From Treponema sp. (GTDB lineage: Bacteria > Spirochaetota > Spirochaetia > Treponematales > Treponemataceae): DNA of 56,926 nucleotides. The notes below the pieces were generated by a model. It saw only the letters and a program-made list of their open reading frames with translations, made no database searches and had not been told where the DNA came from. Positions 19,381 through 25,767 of the stretch are shown piece after piece; positions within the stretch are counted from its first letter, which is position 1, and every line of letters begins with the position of its first letter. The stretch is from the NCBI GenBank assembly GCA_017629095.1, contig JAGBXW010000022.1, positions 1 through 56,926 on the forward strand, in the 5' to 3' direction. Made by a program: the position numbers and the translations under genes.

Positions 19381-19749
19381 ATGATTTACACCCAGTTTCC
19401 CTACGGTACTTCCTCTGTTTCCCCTCGCTTCCCCCGGCTGAATGTCCGCTCTATCCGCAAGATTCCTATGAACGGTGATGTGACCATCCGCAACGGCCAC
19501 CCCGTTCAGTACAAGACCGGCTATCAGGTCTGTGTGGCGGTTCATCCCTTTGCCACCGCCGAAGAGGTCAGCCGCTTCCTGCACACCGAGGGGCGCAAAG
19601 GTCAGTATACCATCCGCCACTCGCAGACCCTGTGGTTCGTGGACGAGCACCGGCAGGTTCCCACCAAGAAAGCTGCCCTGGCTCTCGCCCGGAGCTACAA
19701 CCGGCTGACTATCTACGGCTGGGCAAAGAACGAAATCATCCGTTGCTGA
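19381..19749 (+). CDS. Early protein, paralogue 1 of 2
   Basis: 122 residues after AAAAGGAGATAATTAAA. Shares with 20968 the pattern R(S/T)(I/L)(R/K)KIPM...RNGxPVxYKxGY and EVSxFLHTxGRKG. Basic, predicted alpha/beta; probably nucleic acid or ribosome contact (inference). Both copies are preceded by the same pseudoknot RNA, so the whole unit was duplicated. Confidence 0.75.
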   Translation: MIYTQFPYGTSSVSPRFPRLNVRSIRKIPMNGDVTIRNGHPVQYKTGYQVCVAVHPFATAEEVSRFLHTEGRKGQYTIRHSQTLWFVDEHRQVPTKKAALALARSYNRLTIYGWAKNEIIRC

Positions 19750-19753
19750 TAGG

Positions 19754-19784
19754 AAGTGTCTCCCTCGTGGAGACACTTTTTTTT
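19754..19784 (+). terminator. Intrinsic terminator
   Basis: AAGTGTCTCC/GGAGACACTT stem, T-tract of eight. Confidence 0.9.
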
Positions 19785-19808
19785 GTTTCTATATGGAATA
19801 TGCTCCAG

Positions 19809-19835
19809 CGACGCGCCAACGGCTGTGGCGCGTCG
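19809..19835. repeat. GC-rich boundary hairpin 2
   Basis: CGACGCGCCA/TGGCGCGTCG, loop ACGGCTG, then AATTTC. Same loop as copy 9 at 28596. Confidence 0.8.
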
Positions 19836-19879
19836 AATTTCAATCCAAAAGGCAAGTTGCACAATTTTCAATCCAATTT

Positions 19880-19924
19880 TTTGTGCAAATTGCTACTTGA
19901 CATTTTCCCATTTTGTGCTATAAT
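19880..19924 (+). promoter_or_regulatory. Type G promoter
   Basis: Box TTTGTGCAAA 19880, TTGACA 19897, 16 bp, TATAAT 19919-19924; drives 19973. Confidence 0.85.
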
Positions 19925-19972
19925 ATCATTGTAAGGTAACTTACAACAACGAAATCAAAGGAGAAAACAAAA

Positions 19973-20227
19973 ATGGCTGAGATTATGGTTGAAAAGCTCA
20001 AGAAAAAAATTGAGGAAGAAACCCGGTACTTCCTCGACAATCCGGAAAAGATCGATCTGAAAAGTATCGATGGCGCGGTCGCCCGTTGCTACGGCGCTCT
20101 GACCCTGGTCACCGATGTTCTGTTTGACCTCGGACAGACTGAACTGGCTACCGAACTGGGGCAGCATTGGGATGAGATCGACCGGCCCGCCCTTTACGAG
20201 ACCCTGTACAAGTCCTGGGGCCTGTAA
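19973..20227 (+). CDS. Early helical hypothetical protein, 84 residues
   Basis: After AAAGGAG. Almost wholly helical and acidic (EKLKKKIEEETRYFL...). Not recognised. Confidence 0.7.
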   Translation: MAEIMVEKLKKKIEEETRYFLDNPEKIDLKSIDGAVARCYGALTLVTDVLFDLGQTELATELGQHWDEIDRPALYETLYKSWGL

Positions 20228-20240
20228 AAAAAATAAAATA

Positions 20241-20274
20241 GGGGGTTGACAAACAACCCCCGACATGATATAAT
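20241..20274 (+). promoter_or_regulatory. Type H promoter
   Basis: GGGGGTTG/CAACCCCC stem (20241-20261) contains TTGACA 20246; TATAAT 20269-20274, spacer 17. Drives 20311. Confidence 0.85.
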
Positions 20275-20310
20275 ATGGTTACAAACCAAACAATAAAGGA
20301 GATAATTGAA

Positions 20311-20610
20311 ATGGCAAAATACACTATTCTTCCCGGTGGCAAGCCCCTTGAGGGTCACGAATCCGCACAGGCACAGGTCGTTACCAAGGACGGCATTTCC
20401 GTACTGGTTTCCTACAACACTGTTGTGGCACGACTGGACAACGAGGGCTGGTTGACTGTGTACGGCCTGTATAGCATGACTACTCGCCGGCATATCCGGT
20501 GGTTCCTCGCAGAATACTGCAACGGCACCTGTTTCTCTGTGGCACGGGATGTGTGTGTCGCGGACAATATGAGATATAACATCTATACCGCCGAGGTTCA
20601 GCCGATCTGA
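20311..20610 (+). CDS. Early hypothetical protein, 99 residues
   Basis: ATG after AAAGGAGATAATTGAA. Mixed alpha/beta with MTTRRHIRWFLAEYC; four Cys (two in VARDVCVADN/EYCNGTC region). Not recognised. Confidence 0.7.
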   Translation: MAKYTILPGGKPLEGHESAQAQVVTKDGISVLVSYNTVVARLDNEGWLTVYGLYSMTTRRHIRWFLAEYCNGTCFSVARDVCVADNMRYNIYTAEVQPI

Positions 20611-20640
20611 GAGGTGGGGACGAAAGTCCCCTCTTTTTTT
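20611..20640 (+). terminator. Intrinsic terminator
   Basis: GGGGAC-GAAA-GTCCCC then TCTTTTTTTT. Confidence 0.85.
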
Positions 20641-20668
20641 TGCATAAAATTTACAAATGGTTTTTCAG

Positions 20669-20695
20669 CCGAGCGCGCGCGGTCGCTGCGCTCGG
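20669..20695. repeat. GC-rich boundary hairpin 3
   Basis: CCGAGCGC/GCGCTCGG, followed by TTTTTCG. Confidence 0.75.
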
Positions 20696-20739
20696 TTTTT
20701 CGTTTTATTTATCAATTTCAACAATTTTTTCATTCGATT

Positions 20740-20786
20740 TTCGTGTAAAATTACTAGTTGACTTTTCCCGATTCTTGTGTTATTAT
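20740..20786 (+). promoter_or_regulatory. Type G promoter
   Basis: Degenerate box TTCGTGTAAA 20740, TTGACT 20758, 17 bp, TATTAT 20781-20786; drives RNA B. Confidence 0.75.
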
Positions 20787-20787
20787 T

Positions 20788-20880
20788 AAGGAGCAATGAG
20801 GGACAGCCCAATTTCAACAAAGCCTGTTGTAAGTCCTATACCAAACACAAAAGAGCTTTGACAGCACGGAGAGACGGCAA
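20788..20880 (+). ncRNA. Pseudoknot RNA B
   Basis: Homologue of RNA A (shared CCCAATTTCAACA, GCCTGTTGTAAGTCCTA and AAACACAAAAGAGC). Loop AAGC pairs with GCTT where A has CCGC/GCGG. A second, inner promoter (20904) follows. Confidence 0.65.
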
Positions 20881-20903
20881 AAAAATTCAAATGAAAATAA
20901 TGC

Positions 20904-20932
20904 TTGACAATCTGGAAAGTCTGTGCTATAAT
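20904..20932 (+). promoter_or_regulatory. Plain promoter
   Basis: TTGACA 20904, 17 bp, TATAAT 20927-20932; drives 20968. Confidence 0.85.
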
Positions 20933-20967
20933 AAAAGCACGAAACAAAAACAAAGGAGAAATGCAAA

Positions 20968-21369
20968 ATGCAATATACTACTTGTCCCCATGCCCATGAC
21001 AAAGACTACCGGTTTTCTAAGCCGGTCCGCCGTCTTCTCAAGCCTGTTCGCATCAACATCCGCACCCTCAAAAAAATTCCCATGTGGTGCGACCTGGTTG
21101 TTCGCAACGGCTGTCCTGTTCGATACAAGGGCGGCTATCTGACCCCCATCCACAAGCATCGTTTTACTTCTGTTCAGGAGGTCAGCGAGTTCCTCCACAC
21201 CACGGGTCGCAAAGGACTGTTCCAGATCACTCGTTTCAGCGACTGGTGGGACATTACCGAGTGCGTTCAGATGCCCACCAAGAAACGGGCTTTGGAAAGA
21301 GCTGCCAAGAGCCTGTTTGGTTACGCCTACGACTGGCGGAAGAACGAAACTTTCTACTGCGACCTGTGA
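20968..21369 (+). CDS. Early protein, paralogue 2 of 2
   Basis: 133 residues, SD AAAGGAG. Paralogue of 19381 over its central 90 residues, with a longer basic N-terminus (RFSKPVRRLLKPVRINIR). Start 20968 rather than 20961, which is in another frame. Confidence 0.75.
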   Translation: MQYTTCPHAHDKDYRFSKPVRRLLKPVRINIRTLKKIPMWCDLVVRNGCPVRYKGGYLTPIHKHRFTSVQEVSEFLHTTGRKGLFQITRFSDWWDITECVQMPTKKRALERAAKSLFGYAYDWRKNETFYCDL

Positions 21370-21370
21370 G

Positions 21371-21401
21371 AAAAGTGTCTCCCTCGTGGAGACACTTTTT
21401 T
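21371..21401 (+). terminator. Intrinsic terminator
   Basis: AAAAGTGTCTCC/GGAGACACTTTT plus T-tract; near copy of the terminator at 19754. Confidence 0.9.
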
Positions 21402-21425
21402 CATTTCTATGTGGCACCTGTTCAG

Positions 21426-21452
21426 CGAGCCGCGCACGTGTGTCGCGGCTCG
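21426..21452. repeat. GC-rich boundary hairpin 4
   Basis: CGAGCCGCG/CGCGGCTCG then AATTTGA. Confidence 0.8.
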
Positions 21453-21496
21453 AATTTGACTTAGAATAGCATCCTCCACAATTTGCTTTTGGATTT

Positions 21497-21543
21497 TTTG
21501 TGCAATATGCACAATTGACTTTTCCCGATACTTATGGTATACT
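21497..21543 (+). promoter_or_regulatory. Type G promoter
   Basis: Box TTTGTGCAAT 21497, TTGACT 21515, 17 bp, TATACT 21538-21543; starts the RNA chain. Confidence 0.8.
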
Positions 21544-21549
21544 ATTATT

Positions 21550-21699
21550 GTCAAGGGGCGGGGCGTGAATCAATCTTGATGCGAGCAACTAAGCTTGCTG
21601 ACGACGAGTGGATTGGGGCTGACCGAGTCGACAGTCAGAGTTGCCCACCTTAGCCGATTCCAAAATAAAAAATAAAAAAAGTTTGGAAAACCCCTTGAC
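21550..21699 (+). ncRNA. Small RNA, GTCAAGGGG/CCCCTTGAC closed
   Basis: 5' GTCAAGGGG pairs perfectly with CCCCTTGAC (21691-21699), which contains the -35 of the next promoter. Several inner hairpins; no coding frame with a ribosome site. Confidence 0.6.
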
Positions 21700-21723
21700 A
21701 AATCATTCAAGTTGTGATACAAT
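21695..21723 (+). promoter_or_regulatory. Promoter overlapping RNA closing stem
   Basis: TTGACA 21695, 17 bp, TACAAT 21718-21723. Confidence 0.8.
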
Positions 21724-21734
21724 AAAAGCACAAA

Positions 21735-21837
21735 GAGAGAGTCTTGAATGGCTCCCTGCAGATGGAGGTGCAAGTCCTCTACCGAATGGTCTTGATTAGC
21801 TCTGCATCGGATGGCGGTTCAAATCCGCTACTCTCTC
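21735..21837 (+). ncRNA. tRNA-like RNA with two T-arm units
   Basis: GAGAGAG (21735) pairs with CTCTCTC (21831) like an acceptor stem. Between them are two units 48 nt apart that both start GTCTTGA and end in a T-arm: GGAGGTGCAAGTCCTCT and GGCGGTTCAAATCCGCT. Not a standard tRNA (103 nt, no clear anticodon arm). Confidence 0.55.
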
Positions 21838-22019
21838 ATTTCAAAAGTCAGATGGGAGTCCGGACACTTACATGGTGCTCCTCCTCAGGCCGTTAGAGGC
21901 TAAGACAAGGACGGACAGAACAGGGCAATCTCGTAAACCCTGACCATTGCCGCTATTATATGAACTAGAGCGGAACGTTTTGTGGTAGCGAATAACCGCA
22001 ACAATTTTTTTAAAACTGC
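21838..22019 (+). other. Structured RNA tail
   Basis: Continuation of the same transcript. CCGCTATTATATGAACTAGAGCGG forms a hairpin, and TTGTGGT/ACCGCAA with a T-run near 22003 resembles a terminator. No gene. Confidence 0.45.
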
Positions 22020-22048
22020 TTGACAAATTTCAAACCCTATGCTATAAT
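22020..22048 (+). promoter_or_regulatory. Plain promoter
   Basis: TTGACA 22020, 17 bp, TATAAT 22043-22048; drives the 35-residue gene. Confidence 0.85.
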
Positions 22049-22079
22049 ACATTCAGAGAGGGAAGAGGTGAGCCAACTA

Positions 22080-22187
22080 ATGACTTATGCTCAAATCCAG
22101 GCTGAATATGATGCCTATTGTGAAAAGTGCCTTAAAGAGGGCAAAATCCCCAAAGACTTTTGGAGCTGGTCTGCAGGCGAGGAGTAA
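22080..22187 (+). CDS. Early 35-residue protein
   Basis: MTYAQIQAEYDAYCEKCLKE..., ATG 22080 preceded by AGAGGTGAG. Own promoter and own terminator overlapping its stop codon support it despite its size. Has a CEKC pair. Not recognised. Confidence 0.7.
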   Translation: MTYAQIQAEYDAYCEKCLKEGKIPKDFWSWSAGEE

Positions 22188-22202
22188 TTCCTCGCCTTTT
22201 TT
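22176..22202 (+). terminator. Terminator overlapping stop codon
   Basis: GGCGAGGA/TCCTCGCC then TTTTTT; the loop contains the TAA. Confidence 0.85.
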
Positions 22203-22217
22203 ATTAATATTCGCCGC

Positions 22218-22241
22218 CCCGGCGACGCTCGCGCCGCCGGG
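22218..22241. repeat. GC-rich boundary hairpin 5
   Basis: CCCGGCG/CGCCGGG then AATTTCC. Confidence 0.75.
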
Positions 22242-22318
22242 AATTTCCATTATACCATATCGCTAGCAATTTGTCAAGAGAAAAGTTGTACAAAAATCAA
22301 AAAGTTTGGACGCCCGAA

Positions 22319-22365
22319 TTTGTGCACTTTGCCATGTTGACTTTTGGGGTGGGGCGTGGTATACT
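22319..22365 (+). promoter_or_regulatory. Type G promoter
   Basis: Box TTTGTGCACT 22319, TTGACT 22337, 17 bp, TATACT 22360-22365. Confidence 0.75.
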
Positions 22366-22371
22366 ATTATT

Positions 22372-22474
22372 GTCAAGAGGCGAGGGTAGTAAGCCACACA
22401 CCCCAAGGCATTGGTAGGAGTGCGATAAAGCCAACCGAAAAGATTTTTCAAACTTTTTTGAAAAACCCCTTGAC
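22372..22474 (+). ncRNA. Small RNA in chain
   Basis: GTCAAGAGG (22372) pairs with CCCCTTGAC (22466), one mismatch; the 3' arm holds the next -35. Confidence 0.55.
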
Positions 22475-22498
22475 AAATTACCCAAGTTATGATACAAT
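22470..22498 (+). promoter_or_regulatory. Promoter overlapping RNA closing stem
   Basis: TTGACA 22470, 17 bp, TACAAT 22493-22498. Confidence 0.8.
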
Positions 22499-22504
22499 AA
22501 AGGC

Positions 22505-22647
22505 GTCAAGAGGAAATGCAGTAACCAACCTCTCCCCGATTCATAGTCGGGTGAAGTAAAATCGACACTCGCAATTGCAGTAACCGACCTCTCTCTAATT
22601 CGTAGTTAGTTGAAGTAAAATCGACCCTCGCTAAAAAACCTCTTGAC
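22505..22647 (+). ncRNA. Small RNA with two internal 58-nt repeats
   Basis: Closed by perfect GTCAAGAGG/CCTCTTGAC. Two tandem units share GCAGTAACC, ACCTCTC, GAAGTAAAATCGAC and CTCGC. Each has a hairpin with loop TTCRTAG; the stem differs (CCCGA/TCGGG versus CTAA/TTAG) while pairing is kept. Confidence 0.6.
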
Positions 22648-22671
22648 AAATCCCTTAGAGTATGATATAAT
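22643..22671 (+). promoter_or_regulatory. Promoter overlapping RNA closing stem
   Basis: TTGACA 22643, 17 bp, TATAAT 22666-22671. Confidence 0.85.
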
Positions 22672-22678
22672 AAGGGTA

Positions 22679-22790
22679 CAAAAGAGATGGGAATGAAAAA
22701 AGGTCCGAAAGGTTGGGAGATAGTATCAAGCCAACTGGGAGAGGGTGACTCCCACCCATTCTCTTTTGACGAGGTTCTCGTCAAGTATCT
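22679..22790 (+). ncRNA. Small RNA, CAAAAGAG closed
   Basis: CAAAAGAGATGGG (22679) pairs with CCCATTCTCTTTTG (22755), one bulge. A GACGAG/CTCGTC hairpin follows. No coding frame. Confidence 0.55.
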
Positions 22791-22809
22791 TCTCGGAAAA
22801 ATATAAGAC

Positions 22810-22838
22810 TTGACAAAACGCCCAAGTTGTGATATAAT
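22810..22838 (+). promoter_or_regulatory. Plain promoter
   Basis: TTGACA 22810, 17 bp, TATAAT 22833-22838. Confidence 0.85.
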
Positions 22839-22844
22839 AAGGGT

Positions 22845-22931
22845 GTCAAGGGGAATGCCAGGTTGTAAGGCTGTTGAGTGTGGCAAGTCGACACCACACG
22901 AAGTAAACGAAAGTTGAAATTCCCTCTTGAC
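22845..22931 (+). ncRNA. Small RNA in chain
   Basis: GTCAAGGGGAAT (22845) pairs with ATTCCCTCTTGAC (22919), one bulge; inner GTGTGG/CCACAC hairpin. Confidence 0.55.
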
Positions 22932-22955
22932 AAATTCCTTAGAGTATGATACAAT
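22927..22955 (+). promoter_or_regulatory. Promoter overlapping RNA closing stem
   Basis: TTGACA 22927, 17 bp, TACAAT 22950-22955; drives the tRNA-like transcript. Confidence 0.8.
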
Positions 22956-23031
22956 AAGGGTAAGAAAGAGATGAATAGTTGGCAACGCTAAAGATAACTC
23001 TTTTCAAAAAAAACCTTTGCCATGCCACCAC

Positions 23032-23120
23032 GGGAGAGTACAGAGAATCGGCAAACTCGGCGGTCTGTAAAACCGTTCCTCTAACGAGGGCAGTGGGGTC
23101 GGCACCCACCTCTCCCACCA
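23032..23120 (+). tRNA. tRNA-Tyr(GTA)-like, atypical
   Basis: Acceptor GGGAGAG/CTCTCCC, D-loop AATCGGCAAA with GAG/CTC stem, anticodon arm GCGGT-CTGTAAA-ACCGT (anticodon GTA), a long variable arm as in bacterial tRNA-Tyr, T-stem GTGGG/CCCAC and an encoded ACCA. Odd points: T-loop GTCGGCA lacks T54 and A58, and there are four nt between acceptor and D-stem. It may be a divergent tRNA or a mimic. Confidence 0.6.
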
Positions 23121-23345
23121 CGACAGTTTTTCCACGAGCGGTTCTGCCAGAGAAACAAAAACCCCTCGAAGTTACTAAACCACAGAACAAAAATGAAAGG
23201 AGTAGTGGTGATATATATGGTCTAGTTGTAAGGTGCAACTGGTGAGTGACCGATGCCAGTTGAGCCAAAAGTCAAATAGGGTCTAGGCTTGCGGCAGGTC
23301 TATACTGGTAGAAACCACCGTAAGAAGAAATATAGAATGTAATGA
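23121..23345 (+). other. Structured downstream part of tRNA-like transcript
   Basis: No coding frame longer than a few codons. CAACTGG/CCAGTTG forms a hairpin near 23233; AAAGGAG at 23196 precedes only ATG-GTC-TAG. Confidence 0.4.
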
Positions 23346-23348
23346 AGT

Positions 23349-23387
23349 CGTCCCGGTTGGCAGTCCAACCGGGACGCATTTTTTTCG
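23349..23387 (+). terminator. Strong intrinsic terminator
   Basis: CGTCCCGGTTGG-CAGT-CCAACCGGGACG then CATTTTTTT; ends the RNA cluster. Confidence 0.9.
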
Positions 23388-23407
23388 TTTTCCAATCCTT
23401 TTTTGAA

Positions 23408-23434
23408 CGGTGCGCACGCGGGCGTTGCGCACCG
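23408..23434. repeat. GC-rich boundary hairpin 6
   Basis: CGGTGCGCA/TGCGCACCG then AATTTGC. Confidence 0.8.
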
Positions 23435-23477
23435 AATTTGCGTTTATTATGCAGTTTGCACAATTTTAATTTGAGTT

Positions 23478-23524
23478 TTTGTGCAAAATTACCAGTTGAC
23501 TTTTTCCCGAATGTGTGGTACTAT
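23478..23524 (+). promoter_or_regulatory. Type G promoter
   Basis: Box TTTGTGCAAA 23478, TTGACT 23496, 17 bp, TACTAT 23519-23524. Confidence 0.8.
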
Positions 23525-23530
23525 ATCTGT

Positions 23531-23639
23531 GTCAAGAGGAGAGAGCGAACCCCCAAGCAAACGAATGCCGGCTAATCGAGTTGAAGGGCAGAATAACTCC
23601 CTGTAAAAAGTTTTAGGTAATTACTAAAAACCTCTTGAC
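23531..23639 (+). ncRNA. Small RNA, GTCAAGAGG/CCTCTTGAC closed
   Basis: Perfect 9-bp closing stem; the 3' arm is the -35 region of 23635. No gene inside. Confidence 0.6.
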
Positions 23640-23663
23640 AAACTTAAAACCTTGTGATATAAT
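23635..23663 (+). promoter_or_regulatory. Promoter overlapping RNA closing stem
   Basis: TTGACA 23635, 17 bp, TATAAT 23658-23663; drives 23714. Confidence 0.85.
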
Positions 23664-23713
23664 AGGGCTACAAACAAAGGGTTACACCCTAAACAAGAAA
23701 GGAAATGATAATT

Positions 23714-24076
23714 ATGTCCACCATGCACAATTATGTTCAGAAGAAAGTTGATTCTATGTCTGCCACCGAACTGCGGCTGACCGCCCATCTCGCCAACGAG
23801 GAGCTGGACATGCGCCGTGCCTGCTGGGTGGAGGAGATGTATGGTCGCTTCTCCGAGAAGGAGGACCGCAACATGGCTTTCGCCACTCGTTGCTACACCC
23901 CCGACAACAACTGGGCTATCGACCGGGTCATCGTCCACTGCTTCACTGACAAGAGCCGTTCCAAGGTCGTCACCGGCATGTCCCGTGTGTCCCCCTGTGA
24001 CTTCTTCGACTACAACACCGGCGTGGCTATCGCCTTCGCCCGTGCTATGGGTGAGCCTGTTCCCGACCTGTTCTAA
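23714..24076 (+). CDS. Early hypothetical protein, 120 residues
   Basis: ATG 23714 (GAAAGGAAATGATAATTATG; the nearer upstream ATG overlaps the ribosome site). Helical N-terminal half (ELRLTAHLANEELDM). Strongly host-like codons. Not recognised. Confidence 0.75.
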   Translation: MSTMHNYVQKKVDSMSATELRLTAHLANEELDMRRACWVEEMYGRFSEKEDRNMAFATRCYTPDNNWAIDRVIVHCFTDKSRSKVVTGMSRVSPCDFFDYNTGVAIAFARAMGEPVPDLF

Positions 24077-24083
24077 AAAGTTT

Positions 24084-24117
24084 CCCCGATGGGTGAAAGC
24101 CCATCGGGGGCTTTTTT
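24084..24117 (+). terminator. Intrinsic terminator
   Basis: CCCCGATGGG/CCCATCGGGG then GCTTTTTT. Confidence 0.9.
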
Positions 24118-24142
24118 GTTTTATTTTTTATTTTAATTTGGG

Positions 24143-24169
24143 CGGCCTGTCTGCGGGCGAGACAGGCCG
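24143..24169. repeat. GC-rich boundary hairpin 7
   Basis: CGGCCTGTCT/AGACAGGCCG, loop GCGGGCG, then ATTTTCG. Confidence 0.8.
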
Positions 24170-24213
24170 ATTTTCGTAATATTCACCAGTTTCAACAATT
24201 TTTAGTCTAATTT

Positions 24214-24259
24214 TTTGTGCAAATTGCTACTTGACAAAATCCCTAATCCATGATATAAT
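24214..24259 (+). promoter_or_regulatory. Type G promoter
   Basis: Box TTTGTGCAAA 24214, TTGACA 24231, 17 bp, TATAAT 24254-24259. Confidence 0.85.
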
Positions 24260-24289
24260 TTAACCATCAAAAACAAGGAGGAAACAATA

Positions 24290-24661
24290 ATGCAATTTTT
24301 TCTGTACCCCATTTCCACTGGTCGCAAGTATGTGTTGCGAAATATTAAGGACTATTCCACCTTGGAAGTCATCGCAAACTCCAAGCACGAAGCCTGTGCA
24401 AAACTGGGCATTAGCCCCAAACAGTACAGAGTGCTTTCCATGGTCGACATGACGAGAGAAGCACTGTTCCACACCAAGCTAACCAACGCTGAGGTTATCA
24501 AGATTCTGACCGAGAGAGATCCCAATGCCCCCTGCGAAATCATGTGCGACTTCGCCACCGACCATCAGAGTCGTGAGTATAACCTCATCGAGCCGGACGA
24601 TGGTATGTGCTATGACACTTCCACCGGAGTCCTGTTCTTCTCCATGGGGGAATGTTGGTAA
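24290..24661 (+). CDS. Early hypothetical protein, 123 residues
   Basis: ATG after AAGGAGGAAACAATA. Begins QFFLYPISTGRKYVLRNIKDY, a basic beta-rich start, then helical. Not recognised. Confidence 0.75.
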   Translation: MQFFLYPISTGRKYVLRNIKDYSTLEVIANSKHEACAKLGISPKQYRVLSMVDMTREALFHTKLTNAEVIKILTERDPNAPCEIMCDFATDHQSREYNLIEPDDGMCYDTSTGVLFFSMGECW

Positions 24662-24676
24662 TCAAAAAAAATTTAG

Positions 24677-24714
24677 GATTAGGGGTTGACAAAACCCCTA
24701 ATCTATGATATAAT
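24677..24714 (+). promoter_or_regulatory. Type H promoter
   Basis: 11-bp perfect stem GATTAGGGGTT/AACCCCTAATC with loop GACAA; TTGACA 24686, TATAAT 24709-24714, spacer 17. Confidence 0.9.
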
Positions 24715-24748
24715 AACTCCAGAAAACAAGGAAAGGTGTGAGCCTGTA

Positions 24749-25045
24749 ATGCATGATGACAAAGATTTCAATCCCGGCGATATTGTCGATGTGAAAATCA
24801 AAATCCCTCTTCCCCCTCTGGAAGAGCAGGTAGGACTTATCGCCAGTACCGCAATGACCCATCCCGAAGAAGCCAAGCGGACGCTGAAACTGGGCATCGT
24901 AAATGCTTTGACCAACGGAACCAAAGAGGATGCGGCAGTTCTCCTGCAACTTATGTGGAACCTGTTCGGTCAGTCCGAACATAATCGGTTTGTCGGAGAG
25001 CTGATTGTGGCATCTGTCACCGGCGACTTCAGCAAACTTTTCTGA
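24749..25045 (+). CDS. Early hypothetical protein, 98 residues
   Basis: ATG 24749, AAAGGTG about 11 nt upstream. Helical (LPPLEEQVGLIASTAMTHPE...). Upstream in-frame codons belong to the promoter. Not recognised. Confidence 0.65.
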   Translation: MHDDKDFNPGDIVDVKIKIPLPPLEEQVGLIASTAMTHPEEAKRTLKLGIVNALTNGTKEDAAVLLQLMWNLFGQSEHNRFVGELIVASVTGDFSKLF

Positions 25046-25047
25046 AA

Positions 25048-25083
25048 TTGGGGGTTGACAAACCCCCAAGAGTATGATATAAT
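25048..25083 (+). promoter_or_regulatory. Type H promoter
   Basis: TTGGGGGTT-GACA-AACCCCCAA; TTGACA 25055, TATAAT 25078-25083, spacer 17. Confidence 0.9.
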
Positions 25084-25138
25084 CTAAATGTAATCAAGGA
25101 CAGATTCAAGTCCTAAAAACCGAAAGGAAATGATAACT

Positions 25139-25540
25139 ATGCAGAAGAAGTATGAACTCACCATCAACGGCTCCTCCATTTACGATTCCGATTCTCTGAA
25201 CCCTCTGGCCGTCCTCCTGGGCGAGCGACTCAACACTCCTACCTCCGCCCACCTCAAGGACACCACCACCGGCGAAGTCCTGGCCCTGATGGAGGAGGGC
25301 AACATCACCTACCTCGCCCCCAGTGTCACCGTTTCTTTCCTGCGTGACCTGTGCACCGAGGATGCCGAGTACGGCAAGATGCTCGTCTGCCAGGGTCTGG
25401 TGGCCTTTGAGGGGAATGACTCCCCCACGGCCAAGGCCATGTACGATGCTCTGATGAAGCTCCATGTGGAGCTGTTCGGCCCTGTTGACATGGTTGACCT
25501 GACGGTGGCCAGTCTGGCCCTGCTGTTTGGTGGTCTGTAA
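25139..25540 (+). CDS. Early hypothetical protein, 133 residues
   Basis: ATG 25139 after GAAAGGAAATGATAACT. Acidic, alpha/beta (YELTINGSSIYDSDSL...), ends LLFGGL. Not recognised. Confidence 0.75.
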   Translation: MQKKYELTINGSSIYDSDSLNPLAVLLGERLNTPTSAHLKDTTTGEVLALMEEGNITYLAPSVTVSFLRDLCTEDAEYGKMLVCQGLVAFEGNDSPTAKAMYDALMKLHVELFGPVDMVDLTVASLALLFGGL

Positions 25541-25549
25541 AAAAAATCT

Positions 25550-25589
25550 GGATTTGGGGGTTGACAAAATCCCCAATCCATGATATAAT
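25550..25589 (+). promoter_or_regulatory. Type H promoter for UAG-pseudoknot RNA
   Basis: GGATTTGGGG/CCCCAATCC around TTGACA 25561; TATAAT 25584-25589, spacer 17. Confidence 0.85.
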
Positions 25590-25636
25590 AATTCCAGAAG
25601 CTGAGGGAACCGCCCTCCCCACAAAGGCGGACAATA

Positions 25637-25678
25637 ATGCAAATGGCAGAAAGGATTAAAAGTATGAATTGGATTTAG
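25637..25678 (+). CDS. Mini-ORF 1 ending in UAG
   Basis: ATG 25637 (AAAGGCGG upstream) or ATG 25664 (AAAGGA upstream), 13 codons, TAG 25676-25678. With TAG read as Gln it would extend nine codons to TGA 25706. Confidence 0.4.
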   Translation: MQMAERIKSMNWI

Positions 25679-25701
25679 GGGTGGCTCCCGACAATGCTAA
25701 A
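25676..25701 (+). promoter_or_regulatory. UAG-pseudoknot, copy 1 (degenerate)
   Basis: TAG, GGG with CCC as stem 1, and GGC with GCT as weak stem 2. Confidence 0.45.
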
Positions 25702-25767
25702 ATTCTGATAGATTGTTATAGCGAAATAATAGAATGTGAACAGGCTAGGTGCTTTGGAGGGGCTTTT

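Noticed and set aside
22505..22647. Anticodon-like TTCATAG/TTCGTAG loops as tRNAs
   Set aside because: No acceptor, D or T arms around them; the second stem has only four pairs.
21541..23345. Plus- and minus-strand open frames of 60-160 codons across the RNA cluster
   Set aside because: No suitable ribosome sites; they cross several promoters and terminators. Structured RNA explains the region better.
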